From: Taiwanofungus camphoratus
Taxonomy: Eukaryota; Basidiomycota; Agaricomycetes; Polyporales; Taiwanofungaceae
Assembly (NCBI GenBank): GCA_003999685.1
Contig: CP021221.1
Span: 3,162,001 to 3,226,000, forward strand
DNA length: 64,000 nucleotides
Direction of reading: 5' to 3'
Shown here piece after piece: positions 32,314 through 43,774 of this stretch. Made by a program: the position numbers and the translations under genes. Each line of letters starts with the position of its first letter. The first letter of the stretch is position 1. The notes below the pieces were generated by a model. The model was not told where the DNA came from, did not search any database, and saw only the letters and a list, made by a program, of their open reading frames with translations.

Positions 32314-32713
32314 GTGGGCGTGGGATGGTTACGTTTCGAAGAGAGGATTGGTGTGCATGGAGGTTAGGGTCAAAAACAGGTAAGTTCACGACGACTTTTG
32401 GCTATGTCCACTGACATGGTTTCCCCTCCCCGCAGGGACACTCCGTTTTTATCATTTCCGGGGGGGGGGGCACAGAAGATGTCCCCCACGATAGGGCTAA
32501 AAAAAAAGATGCAAGTCCTCGACGGTTTCAGACTCCGTGGACTTGCATGACTTCCCCTCCCCGCTGACCCGGGGCATAGATGACGTGGCCCCTCCGGTAA
32601 GTCCAGATTGATTCTGGCCTCTGTTCACTTACGCGGCTTCCCCTCCCCGCAGGAGCACTCCAATCCACGCCGCAAAAGATCTGCCTTGGCTGCCAAAGGG
32701 AACAGCGTGGCCG

Positions 32714-32732
32714 AAACCCTAATCTAGGGTTT
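32714..32732. repeat. Telomere-like palindrome, unit 4
   Basis: Same sequence as in unit 1. Confidence 0.7.
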
Positions 32733-33126
32733 ATCGCTCTCAGCGGAACGCCTTCTGGAGGTCCCGTAAGTACTCCCAGCGACGACCGAGCGCTGCTTTA
32801 ACTCACCGTTAGCGCGCTTTCCACAACAATCAACATCGGAACGACTCACCCTCCCGGTAGGCAGTGCCTTGTCTTCAACGGTTGCGGCGCAGGACAGGCC
32901 CAGATTGGTACGTGCTTCCCTCTTCATCCGCTTGCTTCTTGCGGCAGAACGTCGTTTGAAGGTTTCGTAAGTACTGCTTTCAATCATCCTTAATACGCCG
33001 CGCGCACGATGATCTGGAGTGGAATTGCAGTTCAAGATGGCCGCTATCCCACCACAGGCCTTGTTTTCCACGGCGCAGGACAGGCCTCAGAATCGTGCGT
33101 GCTGCCCCACCAGTTGGTAACGCCAT

Positions 33127-33243
33127 ACGCCATTGATAACCCAGCCTTAGGTTAGCGTTCTCCATGACGCAGCGGACGTCCCGGAACATAAAGTTCTGGC
33201 TCGCATCACGGTTAGCCCACTCGACGCGAAGATCGTGACCGAA
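33127..33243 (-). pseudogene. Unidentified exon-like fragment, unit 4
   Basis: FGHDLRVEWANRDASQ then NFMFRDVRCVMENANLRLGY; two replacements relative to unit 1, frame kept. Confidence 0.35.
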
Positions 33244-33474
33244 ACGACTTACCCCCCTCCTTCAAAATTCCTCCTCCTGACCCTGCGCATGTATGGCAAG
33301 CACGCCGCACACCTAGATGTACCTTAATAAAGGTAAACCAATATTACATTTATTTCTAATGCTTACCTCCTGCGGGCAACTGAGTGACATCAACCTGCGT
33401 GACGTCAATGTGCGTGCCACAATCATCGCCAACGCAGAAGCCCGAACACAGCTTCCAATTCTCAACGTTGTGAA

Positions 33475-34149
33475 CGACGGGAGCTTGAAGCTCGCAACGA
33501 CCGTTGCGCGTGCGCTCGCAGATGCGGAGATGCCCTTTGGATCTTCTAGACGGCCTCCTACCCCCTGCTCGCGGGACGTCGATATGTATAGATATTGCGA
33601 TCCCGGCCTTGCTTTTCGCCCATATTGTGGTCAGATGATAGTGTACGTTCAGCAACTTTATACACAACGGAGCTTGAAGCTCGCAACGACCATTGCGCTC
33701 GCAGGTGCGCTTCCCAGGGACCGAGATGCCCCTTGGATCTTCAAGACGGCCTTCCGCCCCCTGCTCGCGGGACGTCGATATGTATATATATTGCGATCCG
33801 GCCTTGCTTTTGGCCCATATCGTGGCCAGATGATAGTGTACGTTCAGCAACTTTATAGACAACGGAGCTTAAAGCTCGCAATGACCATTGCGCTCGCAGG
33901 TGCACTTCCCGGGGACCGAGATGCCCTTTGAATCTTCAAGACGGCCTTCTGCCCCCTGCTCGCGGGACGTCGATATGTATATATATTGCCATCCCGGCCT
34001 CGCTTTTCGCCCATATCATGGTCAGATGCTAGTGTACGTTCAGCACCTTTATAGACAACGAGAAGCTCGAAACTCACAACCGTCGTCCTGCCTGCAGATG
34101 CCCTTTCGATCTTCAACATAGCCTCCTGCCCCTGCTCGCGGGACGTCGA
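33475..34149. repeat. ~190-bp subrepeat array, unit 4 (4 copies)
   Basis: AAGCTCG marks at 33488, 33677, 33872 and 34063 (spacing 189, 195, 191). The first two copies match unit 1, so the extra one looks like an internal duplication or an unequal exchange. Confidence 0.85.
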
Positions 34150-34299
34150 TATCTCGATTCTGCGTTGCCCCGATTAGAACAGTTGGACAGGAAGATCGAG
34201 TTCCCGTTGCCAAATGAGACGGCCCGCGCCTGCATCCTTGAAATACACGCGCAAAAGATGTCTGTCTCCCTCAATGTTAACTACGAGGAGCTTGCTCAA
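34150..34299 (+). pseudogene. RPT5 fragment, unit 4
   Basis: [18 protein letters not shown]... with IHAQKM and EELAQ; more replacements than the other copies, frame still open. Confidence 0.75.
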
Positions 34300-35268
34300 T
34301 GTCCTTGTCGACGTGCGCATTGGGGACGAACGTCTAGACGAAACGCATACGAAACGAATATAGACGTTGTGACAGTGGCCTCGCTTTTGGCCCACATTGT
34401 GATGGTTCCCCCTCTCCGCAAGAATACTTCGTTTGAATCCAATCCGGGCCGCTAAAGATCTTCCCCTGGTCGCTGTGAGAGTGCGCGTGCTGCCTTTGCT
34501 GGGTTTGCATGCCAACGTGGCTGGCCCGATCTTGACCCCTACCTCCTACCCTCCTCTGCCTTCGCGGCATGCACTGCGCTCGCAGTCGTGGCGCTGCGGC
34601 GGAACCTCACAGCGCATGCGATGGTGGACGTGGAGATTGTCGTTGGAGGATCGCGTGCAAAGATGGTGGAGCAGCTGGAGCGGATACTGCCTCTGCGTGC
34701 TGCGAACACGACCGTGCACAAGCTGCTGTGAAGAGATGTCGGCCGTGGGGGTGGAATGGACAGTGCGAGGAACATGAGTGGTTGATGCACGCTGGTCTGG
34801 TCTGTTCGTCGCTCTCGCTTTTCGCAGCGAAATGCCTTTTCAAGGCCTCATAAGTATTCCCAGCAGTGTGCTCTACGTTTTCGATGACCCCTGCTCTAAA
34901 TCACCATTAGCACACTTTTCACAGTGAGAGATCAGAACCACTCACCCTCCCAGTACGTGGTTCAACGTAGCCTCTGCCCCTTGCTCGCGGGACGTCGATA
35001 TGTATAGACATTGCAATACTGACCTTACTTTCGGTCCGTGTCATGTTCTTCTATAGACTATAGCATTTCCGACTGGCATTACGAAGGCATAGCAGAGACG
35101 TGACGACGTCGGACTGCGACACCCTCTTATACCTTCATAATGATGCCGTTGCGCAATGGTTGCTACGAGTGACTTGACCGAACATTCCATCATATGTTGC
35201 ATAACGTACATAATGTATAGCCATTGTAAACTGTTTTTACGTCTGATCAAATCATTCATATATGAAGC
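34300..35268. other. Blocks XI-XII, unit 4: no gene recognised
   Basis: The reading of the 80-aa ORF is diverged here (about 34,520-34,730) and lacks a proper start. The third GTAAGTACT-family module (ATAAGT at about 34,850) is present. Confidence 0.5.
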
Positions 35269-35493
35269 GTGAACATTTCCGCCACCGGTTCTCGTGTGAA
35301 TTTGGTTACTCTGGCGGTTTCGGCGGCGTCACCGTGTGACCGAGTCCATGATACTACCGACCCGACCGTTATCTTATCTGCAAGCAGTTCCGTCTCGAAA
35401 CATGAGATGGAGCTGCAGACAATACTTATGTCTGAGAAAGAGTGTAAATGGCTGTCTGAGAATGTTCAGAATGTCAGCCCACAACCAAATTGA
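35269..35493 (+). CDS. Hypothetical 74-aa ORF, unit 4
   Basis: Differs at the end (SENVQNVSPQPN for SESVQSVGPQPN). Frame and length conserved. Confidence 0.25.
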   Translation: MNISATGSRVNLVTLAVSAASPCDRVHDTTDPTVILSASSSVSKHEMELQTILMSEKECKWLSENVQNVSPQPN

Positions 35494-36213
35494 CACCAAG
35501 TTTAAGAAGGTAGTTCGTAGCAATTGCCTGTGAGCACAGGAGGTCGATTGGCCGACCTTCGATTGAGCTTTCTCGCTGCGCAAAGCTCAATCCTCGGGTC
35601 TCAAATATCTGTATACCAATTGCAATGTAGATGAAACTGTCTATTAAATTACATGTGCCCCCATTTGCAGTGTGCTACAATATACTGACTGACTTGAAGC
35701 CGTGTGCATGCCTTTGGCCTAATTTCGAGCACAAAACAAAAGAATGCTGGTGCAGCACTCGGAATTCAATCGACGCTCGTTCGTTCGCACTCTCTGGGAC
35801 AATCTAATCAACGACGATCCCAGATAAGTCACGTCTGGGAGTCTCTCGCCATTTCGCCGTGATTCCGGGTCCACAACCATATCCTAGGGTGAGGATTTTT
35901 TTATTACAGGTATGCGAGTCTGAGGACAATATCTTCACAATCGAGGTAAGTGTGCATACTTTTCCGCTGCATGAAACTGTGCTAATCTGTTCAATTTTGT
36001 CTTTTGCCTTTTTCCGCGGAGCTGCGCTCCTGTCCTTACAATACTAGGTATTACGGCCTCCCCGTTCCATCACGGCTACAGCAGGGAGCTCTCTATCCAT
36101 TAATGCAAATTGAGATGAAATGTACCCTGTCCTGATACATTATTCCTCCACAAGCCCGTTGTCTGCATGTACTCATCATTACTGCCATCAAGATTCCATG
36201 TTGCAGGCAAGTT
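35494..36213. other. End of unit 4: unassigned
   Basis: Holds the exon-like ICESEDN piece with a changed acceptor (TTATTACAG|GTATGC) and the start of the boundary ORF (36167-36544, 125 codons). Nothing recognised. Confidence 0.5.
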
Positions 36214-37272
36214 TACCCAGCCGCGTCGTTTCGTATTTTCGAAATACGAACTTTCGCGAGTAATAGCCGCCGCTGAGGTACGCGAAGGTTCGCGCGCGCA
36301 ACGCTACGTTGCTTTCTCAGACTGTCTCATCTATTCTTACCCTTCCGTAGAATCCTGCACCGCCAGCGGCACACCACGGTTCTCTGCGCTGCAACGGAAG
36401 GTTTGCCGTTGCAGACCTGGACGAAGTTTCCTGGCCGTCTCGTATCTGGGGACCTTCTCGATCCTGCACTCGTTCATTCGGGTCCTCGTCATCAAACTAT
36501 CCCCGGGCCTGTTCAAAAGCCTACCAAGGTATCCCGCTGACTGACTGCAGAATTCCGGCTCTCGGGTATTTCGTGCATGAATTCTAGCGACTAGGTGCAC
36601 GTTACGCGGACAGAGGTACGTTATGATCACGGTTGCGACGTACGATATGTCCCGCTTACCGAACTGTGTTTACTTTGATCCATCCTCTATGACCCTGCAC
36701 GTCTACCAGTCTGAGCAGAATATGGTCAAGGCTATGCGGACAGGATTCGACTGTACGAGCGCAGACGTACCTTCCAGGTACGTGATCTCTCGTCTCGCGG
36801 CGGGTGTCTTGCTCACTGTGCGGGGCATTCGCCCTTTGTCTTCGCAGGTACGATGTTCCTTCGTTTCAGCGGGAGGAGACATCTTCCGCTCGTTTCGCTT
36901 GTAGCGAAGCTTCGCTAGCGATTGCGCTTGGTCCGATCGAGTACGTACGTGTGATTTCCCGTCTCCCGTGCGTCCTTCCCCACCCCATTCTCCGTTGCCC
37001 TTTCCGAGGCTGACGCGCTACGGAGATGCAGCGGCCACTTTCGCCCGTCTTCCCTGCAAGCGAGGACCCGAGCGTGGACAGCTCGTCGTCACCAGGGCAC
37101 CGCGCCGCGTAGCCTCTAGCGGGATGACGAGAGCCGCGCAGGGACGCCGGGCGAGCGAATGCGAGATGGGCGGCGTTTCTCGTCTCTCGCCTCCGTGGGT
37201 ATTCGTTTCGCCTGGTTGGATGGAGGATGGGGTCGGCGTACCGGGGCGGAGATGGAAGGAGGAGGATTGGGG

Positions 37273-37278
37273 TATAAA
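37273..37278 (+). promoter_or_regulatory. TATA box, unit 5
   Basis: TATAAA; ATG at 37395, with the unit-1 type first exon. Confidence 0.5.
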
Positions 37279-37457
37279 GCGGTGAGTGTTCTTGCCGTTC
37301 TCTTCTTCCGTCCCCTTTCCAGTCCGTCCTGTTTACCCTCTCTCTTCTCCTCCCCCTGTCTCTTCCCCGCATCTCGATCAGGCTTACCTCAATCATGCCA
37401 ACACTCACCATGCTTCCATCATGGAGCACCTTCCACGCAGTTCACCGTCGATGAGGT

Positions 37458-38639
37458 AAGGAAGATACCTGTATTTCCGTCAATCTATGTACTGACATGT
37501 CTGCTACCTACCTGCACCATGCTCCCCATTCGCGATGCGGCCGTGTCGCTTGACTGCGCTCGCCGTTCGTGAGCGTCCGAACGCGTTCATGGCACGATCC
37601 TCACGGTAGCGAGGATGCCAATGCCGTCGACCACCCGCCTGGCCACTCACCCAACCGCTCGCCCGACCGCTCGCCCTTCGCCTCGCTCCCGATCACTTTC
37701 TCCCTCCGCTTCACGCATCACGGAGCGTCAAGACCACAGGTACGTACCGGTTCGTCTGAGCCGGCCCGCCGCTGAACTCACCCTGCCGTTCCTCACATCC
37801 CAGACATCGCGCTCGCCGCGTGAGCGGCTCCGTTGGCAGGGGGGCGGGCACAAAAGCGTGGAGGAAGGCGGTGTTGGCAGTATCATAGAAAGAAGTAGAT
37901 TACCGTAGCGTAGCGTAGTTACCCTCTCGGTCGTGCACAGGTACGGCGGGTGGTGCGTTGCGGCACTCGCGCCGTGTTCGTTCTCGGCCAGCCAGCCGGG
38001 ACCCAGTGGTGATATTTGAGGGGGAAAGACGGGCATAGTGGATCCCGTCCGTCCCCCATTCCTCGAGCGCGCCGAGGCGCTTGCAGCTCGTACGGGGCGC
38101 AGCGTCGGTGGCTATGCGGCTTCGCCGAGGGAAACCGCACCAAGCCCGGGTCTGCGCCGTTCGCAAGTGGGCGGGATAGTTGCTGCTGGCAACTGGCTGA
38201 CTGCACGTGAAACGGCGAGCGGGGACCAGCCGCGAGCAGCGTTGGTACCGCCAGGACGAGTGCCCCGAGAACGGCAGATGGCGGACGTCGGACGCTGGGA
38301 GCAGGATTCGGCGAGCCGGGAGCAAGGCTGGGATGACGTACCTAGCGGCACATCCAACCCACGGCCGTGTCACGCTGGGCGTTGACGTCAAACGCCGTTC
38401 ATCATCGGCCTGCCAGAGAAGGCACGGGCGCTGACTGGCATTGCACGCGGATAGTCTGCGCGCGACGCTGGAATTCGTCAGCGCGTGAGGCCGTGCGCCG
38501 TTTGCGAACGTGCCGAGTTTGAGGCCGTTGCGAGTCGCGAGCCGTGGACGGCTGGATGGGATGGGCCGTTGGCGGTATCGCGGCGCACGGATCGGGGATG
38601 GTGGGCGGAGGGAAGGGGATACTGTCAGCACTGCCCAAC
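37458..38639. other. Block III, unit 5: no gene recognised
   Basis: As in unit 1. The 372-codon minus-strand frame that runs from here (37,900) to 39,018 joins several unrelated blocks in GC-rich sequence. Only its upstream third (GSFVALYRFVLN) belongs to a recognisable gene. Confidence 0.5.
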
Positions 38640-39684
38640 CCTCAACGTCTGCTGCTCGATCGCGGTCCGCGGCCCGCGCTTCTCGAAGAGATTCGCAACC
38701 GCGCCCGCGAGCGCGGAGCATCATCGCCGCGTGCGCTTGCACAGCCACGCCTGGTGCGTCTGCGCGGCCGTCGAGAGGCACGGGCCGCGGCCTCCTCGGC
38801 GTCGTCAGGGAAGGGAGAGTCCGGGGAAGGGGACGCGGAATGGAGAAGGGTGTGGCGGAGGAGCGAGCGCGAGCGGGTGGAGTTGGCGCGCCGCGGCCTG
38901 GGCTCGGGGGGAGTGCGTTGAGGACGAATCTGTAGAGGGCGACGAACGAGCCCGGGGTCAGGGGCACGAGGGTGGTGGTGGGATGACGAGACGCTACGGG
39001 TGATAAACGGAGGCGCACCGAGCACGGCTGCGAGTCTGAACGACTCGGGCCCGAATGCCGCGTGCTCTATGAGCGCAAGGGCGGTAGCTTCTTGCACGTC
39101 TCGGTCAGTGCACGCGGACGGAGAGACGTCGTGAGAGAGGTGGATCGTTCCGATAAGAACGGCGCAGTCGCTCGCTCTGCCCGCTGAGAGAGCGAAACGA
39201 CGTAGCCCGTCTCAGTTGACGGGCTCTCTCGGCAGATCCGCGCTGTGTGCTATCGCTGTGTGCACACATGGGGACACTCACCTCGGCACGTTGTCGATTC
39301 AGGTCATGCGCAGGATCGGATTGACACCCGAGGGGATAGCGAACGCCAAGCCGCCCACCCCTGGCGTTTGACAGCGCAAAGGCGTCAAGATTCGCGACGC
39401 TGGAAAAGGCTGGGAGACGTACCGAGGCCGCCCCTGCTGCCATGCCCGAGACACTCCCACAGGTCCTGCAGCTCAACGGGTCGCTCGCCCCTGTCGCGCC
39501 AGACGATCTTGCGGGCCTCGCGGAGGCGCTCCCCGTAGTTTGCGAGTGCGACGGGGTTGTCGAACGAGGCCATGGCGCGCTTGGGGGCGAATTCGAGGAA
39601 GGAGGGCGTGCGCGACAGGCCGGGTGCCTGGTCCGAGTCCGGGGAAAGCGGGGAAAGAGGCGTGGTGGCGTTGCGGGGAGCCAT
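38640..39684 (-). pseudogene. TMEM135/Tim17-like fragment, unit 5 (best preserved)
   Basis: Exon 1 (39423-39684, 262 nt) is open throughout: MAPRNATTPLSPL..., ASFDNPVALANYGERLREARKIVW, ELQDLWECLGHG. Exon 2 (39282-39360, 79 nt) gives GGLAFAIPSGVNPILRMT and ends VPR. Exon 3 (39019-39090) keeps 14 nt lost elsewhere, so the family-typical SYR can be read ahead of LALIEHAAFGPESFRLAAVLG, but in a different frame. Exon 4 has ALYRFVLNALP. A stop precedes ALAGAVANLFEKRG, and the final donor is changed (GTTGGG). The C-terminal half is absent. Confidence 0.65.
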
Positions 39685-40271
39685 GGTGCGCTTGGGGAGT
39701 CGGTTGCGGCTGGATAGCGGGAGCGTGAAGAGCAAGAGCGCCTGTGGCAGCGTGACGTCTGGTTGGCTCGGAGCGCGACTAGTGATGTGGGGGAACTCAC
39801 CTGGGCGTGGCCGCAGTCTCTCTCGAGCCAGCGCGGGGACAAGGATGGTTGCCGGAGACGGTGCCAGACACGAGGCGTTCAATATGAGAGGTGGCGTCAG
39901 TGCTGCTTGAGAGATGCTGTCGAGATAAGCGCCCAACAGGCGCTGGGTGCCTTGGCGGAGAGGAACGACGATGCTGGAGACGAAACGCCGAGGCTGTCGT
40001 ACGCGCTCGTTCAGTGTGAATCCCGTCCCTGCGCCAGTGCCTCTCTGTCCTGAGCATTCTGCACACACGGCAAGGCTTCCACCCGCTCCAAGGCCGTCTG
40101 CGGCGGGGGAGCGTGTTTCCCGCGTGCCTATCGACAGCTGCAGGCCTGACCACGACGAGAATAGCGGCGTCTGACAGCGAATCACACTCGGATCGTCGAC
40201 GAACGTGCCTGCCGTCCGCCCCGCCGAAGCCCTCCTTGCGCGTTTCTCACTGATGTGACCTGACACGAGCC
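39685..40271. promoter_or_regulatory. Head-to-head intergenic region, unit 5
   Basis: Has its own small indels near 39,910-40,000 (for example loss of GGCAGTCGC and of GAGAGCGCTG). Confidence 0.35.
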
Positions 40272-41618
40272 ATGTCCAAACGACAGAGCCAGCTCCTCCC
40301 CGACGCTTATAGCCGCTGCAGGAGCGCGAGGGGCATCAAGACTCTCGGTGCGTACCCTGCTCTGATCTGGACGAGGCGCACGCTCTGCGGCAAGATGTCG
40401 AGCCTCTTTCTCATCTGCGTATCGTTCTACATCTTTTGCGCGTACGTGACGCTGGTCGCGTCCAAGCGCGACTCGCGCTCTGGCAGGCAGCAGCCCACGA
40501 CGTCGGGCGGGTTCGCTCTGCCGGAGAGCGCACACAGCTGGGCGATGTACACGCCGTACTATCCGCTGGACGACTACGTGCCTCCGCCACAGGACTGCGA
40601 GATTGTCCAGGTGAGCGTCGTGTGCGGTCTGCGTCGATCGATCGCGATCGTCCGCGGTGCAGAGTCGTGGTCCGCGGACGTATCGGGGCATTCCCCCTTG
40701 CATTTCATATTGACGATCGCCGGTCATGTCACAGGTCAACATCGTACGTCATACGCTATCTCGTAGATACATCGCATCGACTGAGGCTTCCGCCAGCTGC
40801 AAAGACACGGCGCCCGGTACCCGACGAAATCGGCCAGCAAGGCGATCAAGAAGGCGCTGAAGAAGCTGCAGGGCGCAAAGAAGTTTACGGACCCCCAGAT
40901 GTATTTCCTCCACAACTTCACCTACTCGCTGGGCAAGGACGACCTGGTGCCGTTCGGAGCTGCAGAGTGAGCGTGGTCCTGCTACGATCGGGCGGTGGAC
41001 TGACAGAGGCCACATAGGTCGTATGAGGCCGGCGAGCAGGCGTTCTGGCGGTACTCGGATCTGATGAGCGAGGACAAGCTGCCGTTCGTGCGGGCTTCGA
41101 GCAAACAGCGGGTGGTGGATTCGGCGACGAACTGGACAGCAGGTATGTTGACGTCGTCAAGTTGATGGCCCGACTCACGTCGTAGGAAGGATTCGCGGTG
41201 GCCAGCCACCAGCAATACGCGCCGGTCCTGTCGGTCATCCTGTCGGAAAGCGTAGGTCGGTCTCGCGCCATCTCACACACAGCCGGCACTCACGCACGCA
41301 TAGGCCAACGACACCCTGGACGACGCGAACTGCCCGAACGCCGGGTCAGCGGACGCACAGGACGCGGCGTGGCAGGCGGTGTACGCGCCGAACATCACCG
41401 CGGCGCTCAACGCGTACGCACCGGGGGCGGACCTGGACGACGACGACACGGGGAGCCTGATGAGCCTGTGCCCGTTCGAGACGGTGGCCAAGATGGGACG
41501 GGAGCGGGTTCTGCGGGCTGTTCGAGCAGCTGGGGGCGTTCGCTGGGTACGAGTACGCGGGCGATGGAGGTGGAGGTGGAGTGGGGTGTTGAGGGGGCGT
41601 GTGATGCTTACGTTTTGA
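40272..41618 (+). CDS. Histidine-acid phytase, truncated with altered tail, unit 5
   Basis: Exons 40272-40610, 40735-40743, 40797-40966, 41018-41142, 41190-41251 and 41304-41618. Splice sites and RHGARYPT are intact. Exon 6 carries one extra G in the MGR codon region (about 41,500), so [19 protein letters not shown] is replaced by an arginine-rich tail ([14 protein letters not shown]...RVMLTF). The change is shared with units 6 and 7. It removes about 25 further conserved residues compared with units 1-4. Confidence 0.8.
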
Positions 41619-42344
41619 AGAGAGGATTGGTGTGCATGGAGGTTAGGGTCAAAAACAGGTAAGTTCACGACGGTTTTTGGCTATGTCCACTGACATGGCT
41701 TCCCCTCCCCGCAGGGACACTCCGTTTTTATCATTTCCAGGGGGGCACAGAAGATGTCCCCCCTGGTAGAGCTAAATAAAGATGCAAGTCCTCGACGGTT
41801 TCAGACTCCGTGGACTTGCATGACTTCCCCTCCCCGCTGACCCGGGGCATAGATGACGTGGCCCCCCCGGTAAGTCCAGATCCATTCTGGCCTTTATTCA
41901 CTTACGCGGCTTCCCCTTCCCGCAGGAACACTCCAATTCACGCCGCAAAAGATCTGCCCTGGCCGCTGTCCCCATCTCAAAGGGATGAGCATCGTCGAAA
42001 CCCTAATCTAGGGTTTATCGCTCTCAGCGGAACGCCTTCTGGAGGTCCCGTAAGTACTCCCAGCGACGACCGAGCACTGCTCTAACTCACCGTTAGCGCG
42101 CTTTCCACAACAATCGAGATCGGAATGACTCACCCTCCCGGTAGTTGATGCACCGCAGGCCTTGTCTTCAACGGTTGCGACGCAGGACAGGCCCAGATTG
42201 GTACGTGCTTCCCTCTTCGTCCGCTTGTTTCTTGCGGTGGAACGTCGTTTGAAGGTTTTGTAAGTACTGCGCGCGCACAATGATCCAGATCAAAATCACT
42301 CACCAGGTGGTTTCAGATAGCTGATATCCCACCACAGGCCTTGT
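41619..42344 (+). other. Block VII, unit 5: intron-like modules
   Basis: First 56-nt copy at 41659-41714, dead copy and third copy following as in unit 1. The exon after the third copy is altered (CCGCTGTCCCCATCTCAAAG), and here one frame stays open from 41,810 to 42,085 (…DEHRRNPNLGFIALSGTPSGGP…). Confidence 0.55.
41998..42016. repeat. Telomere-like palindrome, unit 5
   Basis: Same AAACCCTAATCTAGGGTTT sequence, although the sequence just upstream differs from units 1-4. Confidence 0.7.
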
Positions 42345-42354
42345 TTTCCACGGC

Positions 42355-42880
42355 ATACGGGCACACCATACTCGATATACCACGGTGGGTAGTACGGCAC
42401 GAGCAGCCTGTCAATTTGGATGACACCGCCTGTGCCCCCACCAGTCGTAGACCGTCCCCACGAGAGCACGCTGACCACAGTGCCTTCCTCACTTTCGAGC
42501 TCCCGGAAGATAATATTGCCGTAGATCGACTCTGAGGTATGTAGCATCGAGTACGACAGGGAGTCGTTGATGGCTAGGGGTTGGTTGTTGTACAGTACAT
42601 CCTCCACACCCGCGAGTGGATTCTGTGCTGCTGGGGTCGGCGTCAGAGGTGTTGGTTGATGATTGCACGTAAACGCTCTTCGTCGGCATATAGCGCCGTC
42701 AAATTAACCTGTTTGAATGCACCGTCCATTGGGCACAGAAGTGTCCACCCACCGCCACCCAGGCCCATGTCCACCCACTGTGAACCCTCGGGCGGCACAG
42801 TATCATTCAGCACCCAATCAAGCCCAGCCTTCATCGTCATCGTCGCCATGGTTGTACCCTTCGCGGCTCTGATGAGCTTG
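42355..42880 (-). pseudogene. Fasciclin (FAS1) domain protein fragment, unit 5
   Basis: Minus strand. One frame reads KLIRAAKGTT.., MKAGLDWVLNDTVPP, WTLLCPMDGAFKQVNL, YADEERLRAIINQHL; after a one-base frame change it continues TPTPAAQNPLAGVEDVLYNN, SLSYSMLHTSESIYGNIIF, VLSWGRSTTGGGTGGVIQID and LLVPYYPPWYIEYG. This is the second half of a basidiomycete extracellular fasciclin-like adhesion protein. The N-terminal secretion signal and first FAS1 part are absent. It sits between ends (CCACGGCA and GAATCGTGCG) that are only ~17 nt apart in units 1-4. Confidence 0.8.
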
Positions 42881-42947
42881 CTGACAGTGAGTTGCGCGGA
42901 GCATGGGAGAGAATCGTGCGTGCTGCCCCTCCAGTTTGAAACGCCAT

Positions 42948-43064
42948 ACGCCGTTGATAACCCAGTCTTAGGTTAGCGTTCTCCATGACGCAGCGGACGT
43001 CCAGGAACATAAAGTCCTGGCTCGCACCGTCATTAGCCCACTCGACGCGAAGATCGTGATCGAA
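42948..43064 (-). pseudogene. Unidentified exon-like fragment, unit 5
   Basis: FDHDLRVEWANDGASQ then DFMFLDVRCVMENANLRLGY; more replacements than unit 4 but the frame is open. Confidence 0.3.
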
Positions 43065-43285
43065 ATGACTTACCCCCCTCCTTCAAAATTCCTCCTCCTG
43101 ACCTTGCGCATGTATGGCAAGCACGCCGCACACCTAGATGTACGTTAATAAAGGTAAACCAATGACATATTTATTTCTAATGCTTACCTCTCGTGGGCAA
43201 CCGAGCGAGATCAACCTGCATGACGTCAATGTGCGCGCCCTATCAACCACGATCATCGCCAACGCAGATCAACGTCGTGAACGAC

Positions 43286-43774
43286 CAGAGCTTGAAGCTC
43301 GCAACGACCGTTGCGCGCGCGCTCGCAGATGCGCTTCCCGGGGACCGAGATGCCCCTTGGATCTTCAAGACGGCCTCCTGCCCCCTGCTCGCGGGACGTC
43401 GATATGTATACATATTGCGATCCCGGCCTTGCGTTTGGCCCATATCGTGGTCAGATGATAGTGTACCTTCAGCAACTTCATAGACAACAGAGGTCGAAGC
43501 TCGCAACGACCATTGCGCTCGCAGGTGCACTTCCCGGGGACCGAGATGCCCTTTGAATCTTCTAGACGGCCTTCTGCCCCCTGCTCGCGGGACGTCGATA
43601 TGTATATATATTGCCATCCCGGCCTCGCTTTTCGCCCATATCATGGTCAGATGCTAGTGTACGTTCAGCACCTTTATAGACAACGAGAAGCTCGAAACTC
43701 ACAACCGTCGTCCTGCCTGCAGATGCCCTTTCGATCTTCAACATAGCCTCCTGCCCCTGCTCGCGGGACGTCGA
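43286..43774. repeat. ~190-200-bp subrepeat array, unit 5 (3 copies)
   Basis: AAGCTCG marks at 43295, 43497 and 43688 (202 and 191 apart). Confidence 0.85.

Larger units (their letters stand above)
32314..33474 (+). other. Block VII-VIII, unit 4: intron-like modules
   Basis: First 56-nt copy at 32380-32435 (GTAAGTTC). The spacer hairpin is disrupted by a G10 run at 32,460-32,469 and an A-run near 32,500. The following modules are as in unit 1 but with shortened segments around 32,860 and 33,010. Confidence 0.55.
26966..36213. repeat. Macrosatellite unit 4 (9248 bp)
   Basis: It has four copies of the ~190 bp subrepeat, the most in the window. Its phytase and post-phytase blocks share many variants with unit 1, while its 5' block groups with units 3, 6 and 7 at some sites. 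No FAS1 fragment. Confidence 0.95.

Noticed and set aside
37900-39018. Long minus-strand ORF of 372 codons (and similar 250-375 codon frames in other units)
   Set aside because: These frames run through several unrelated blocks in GC-rich sequence and are rich in Arg, Pro and Ser. Only short parts coincide with the TMEM135-like exons, and then often in another frame.
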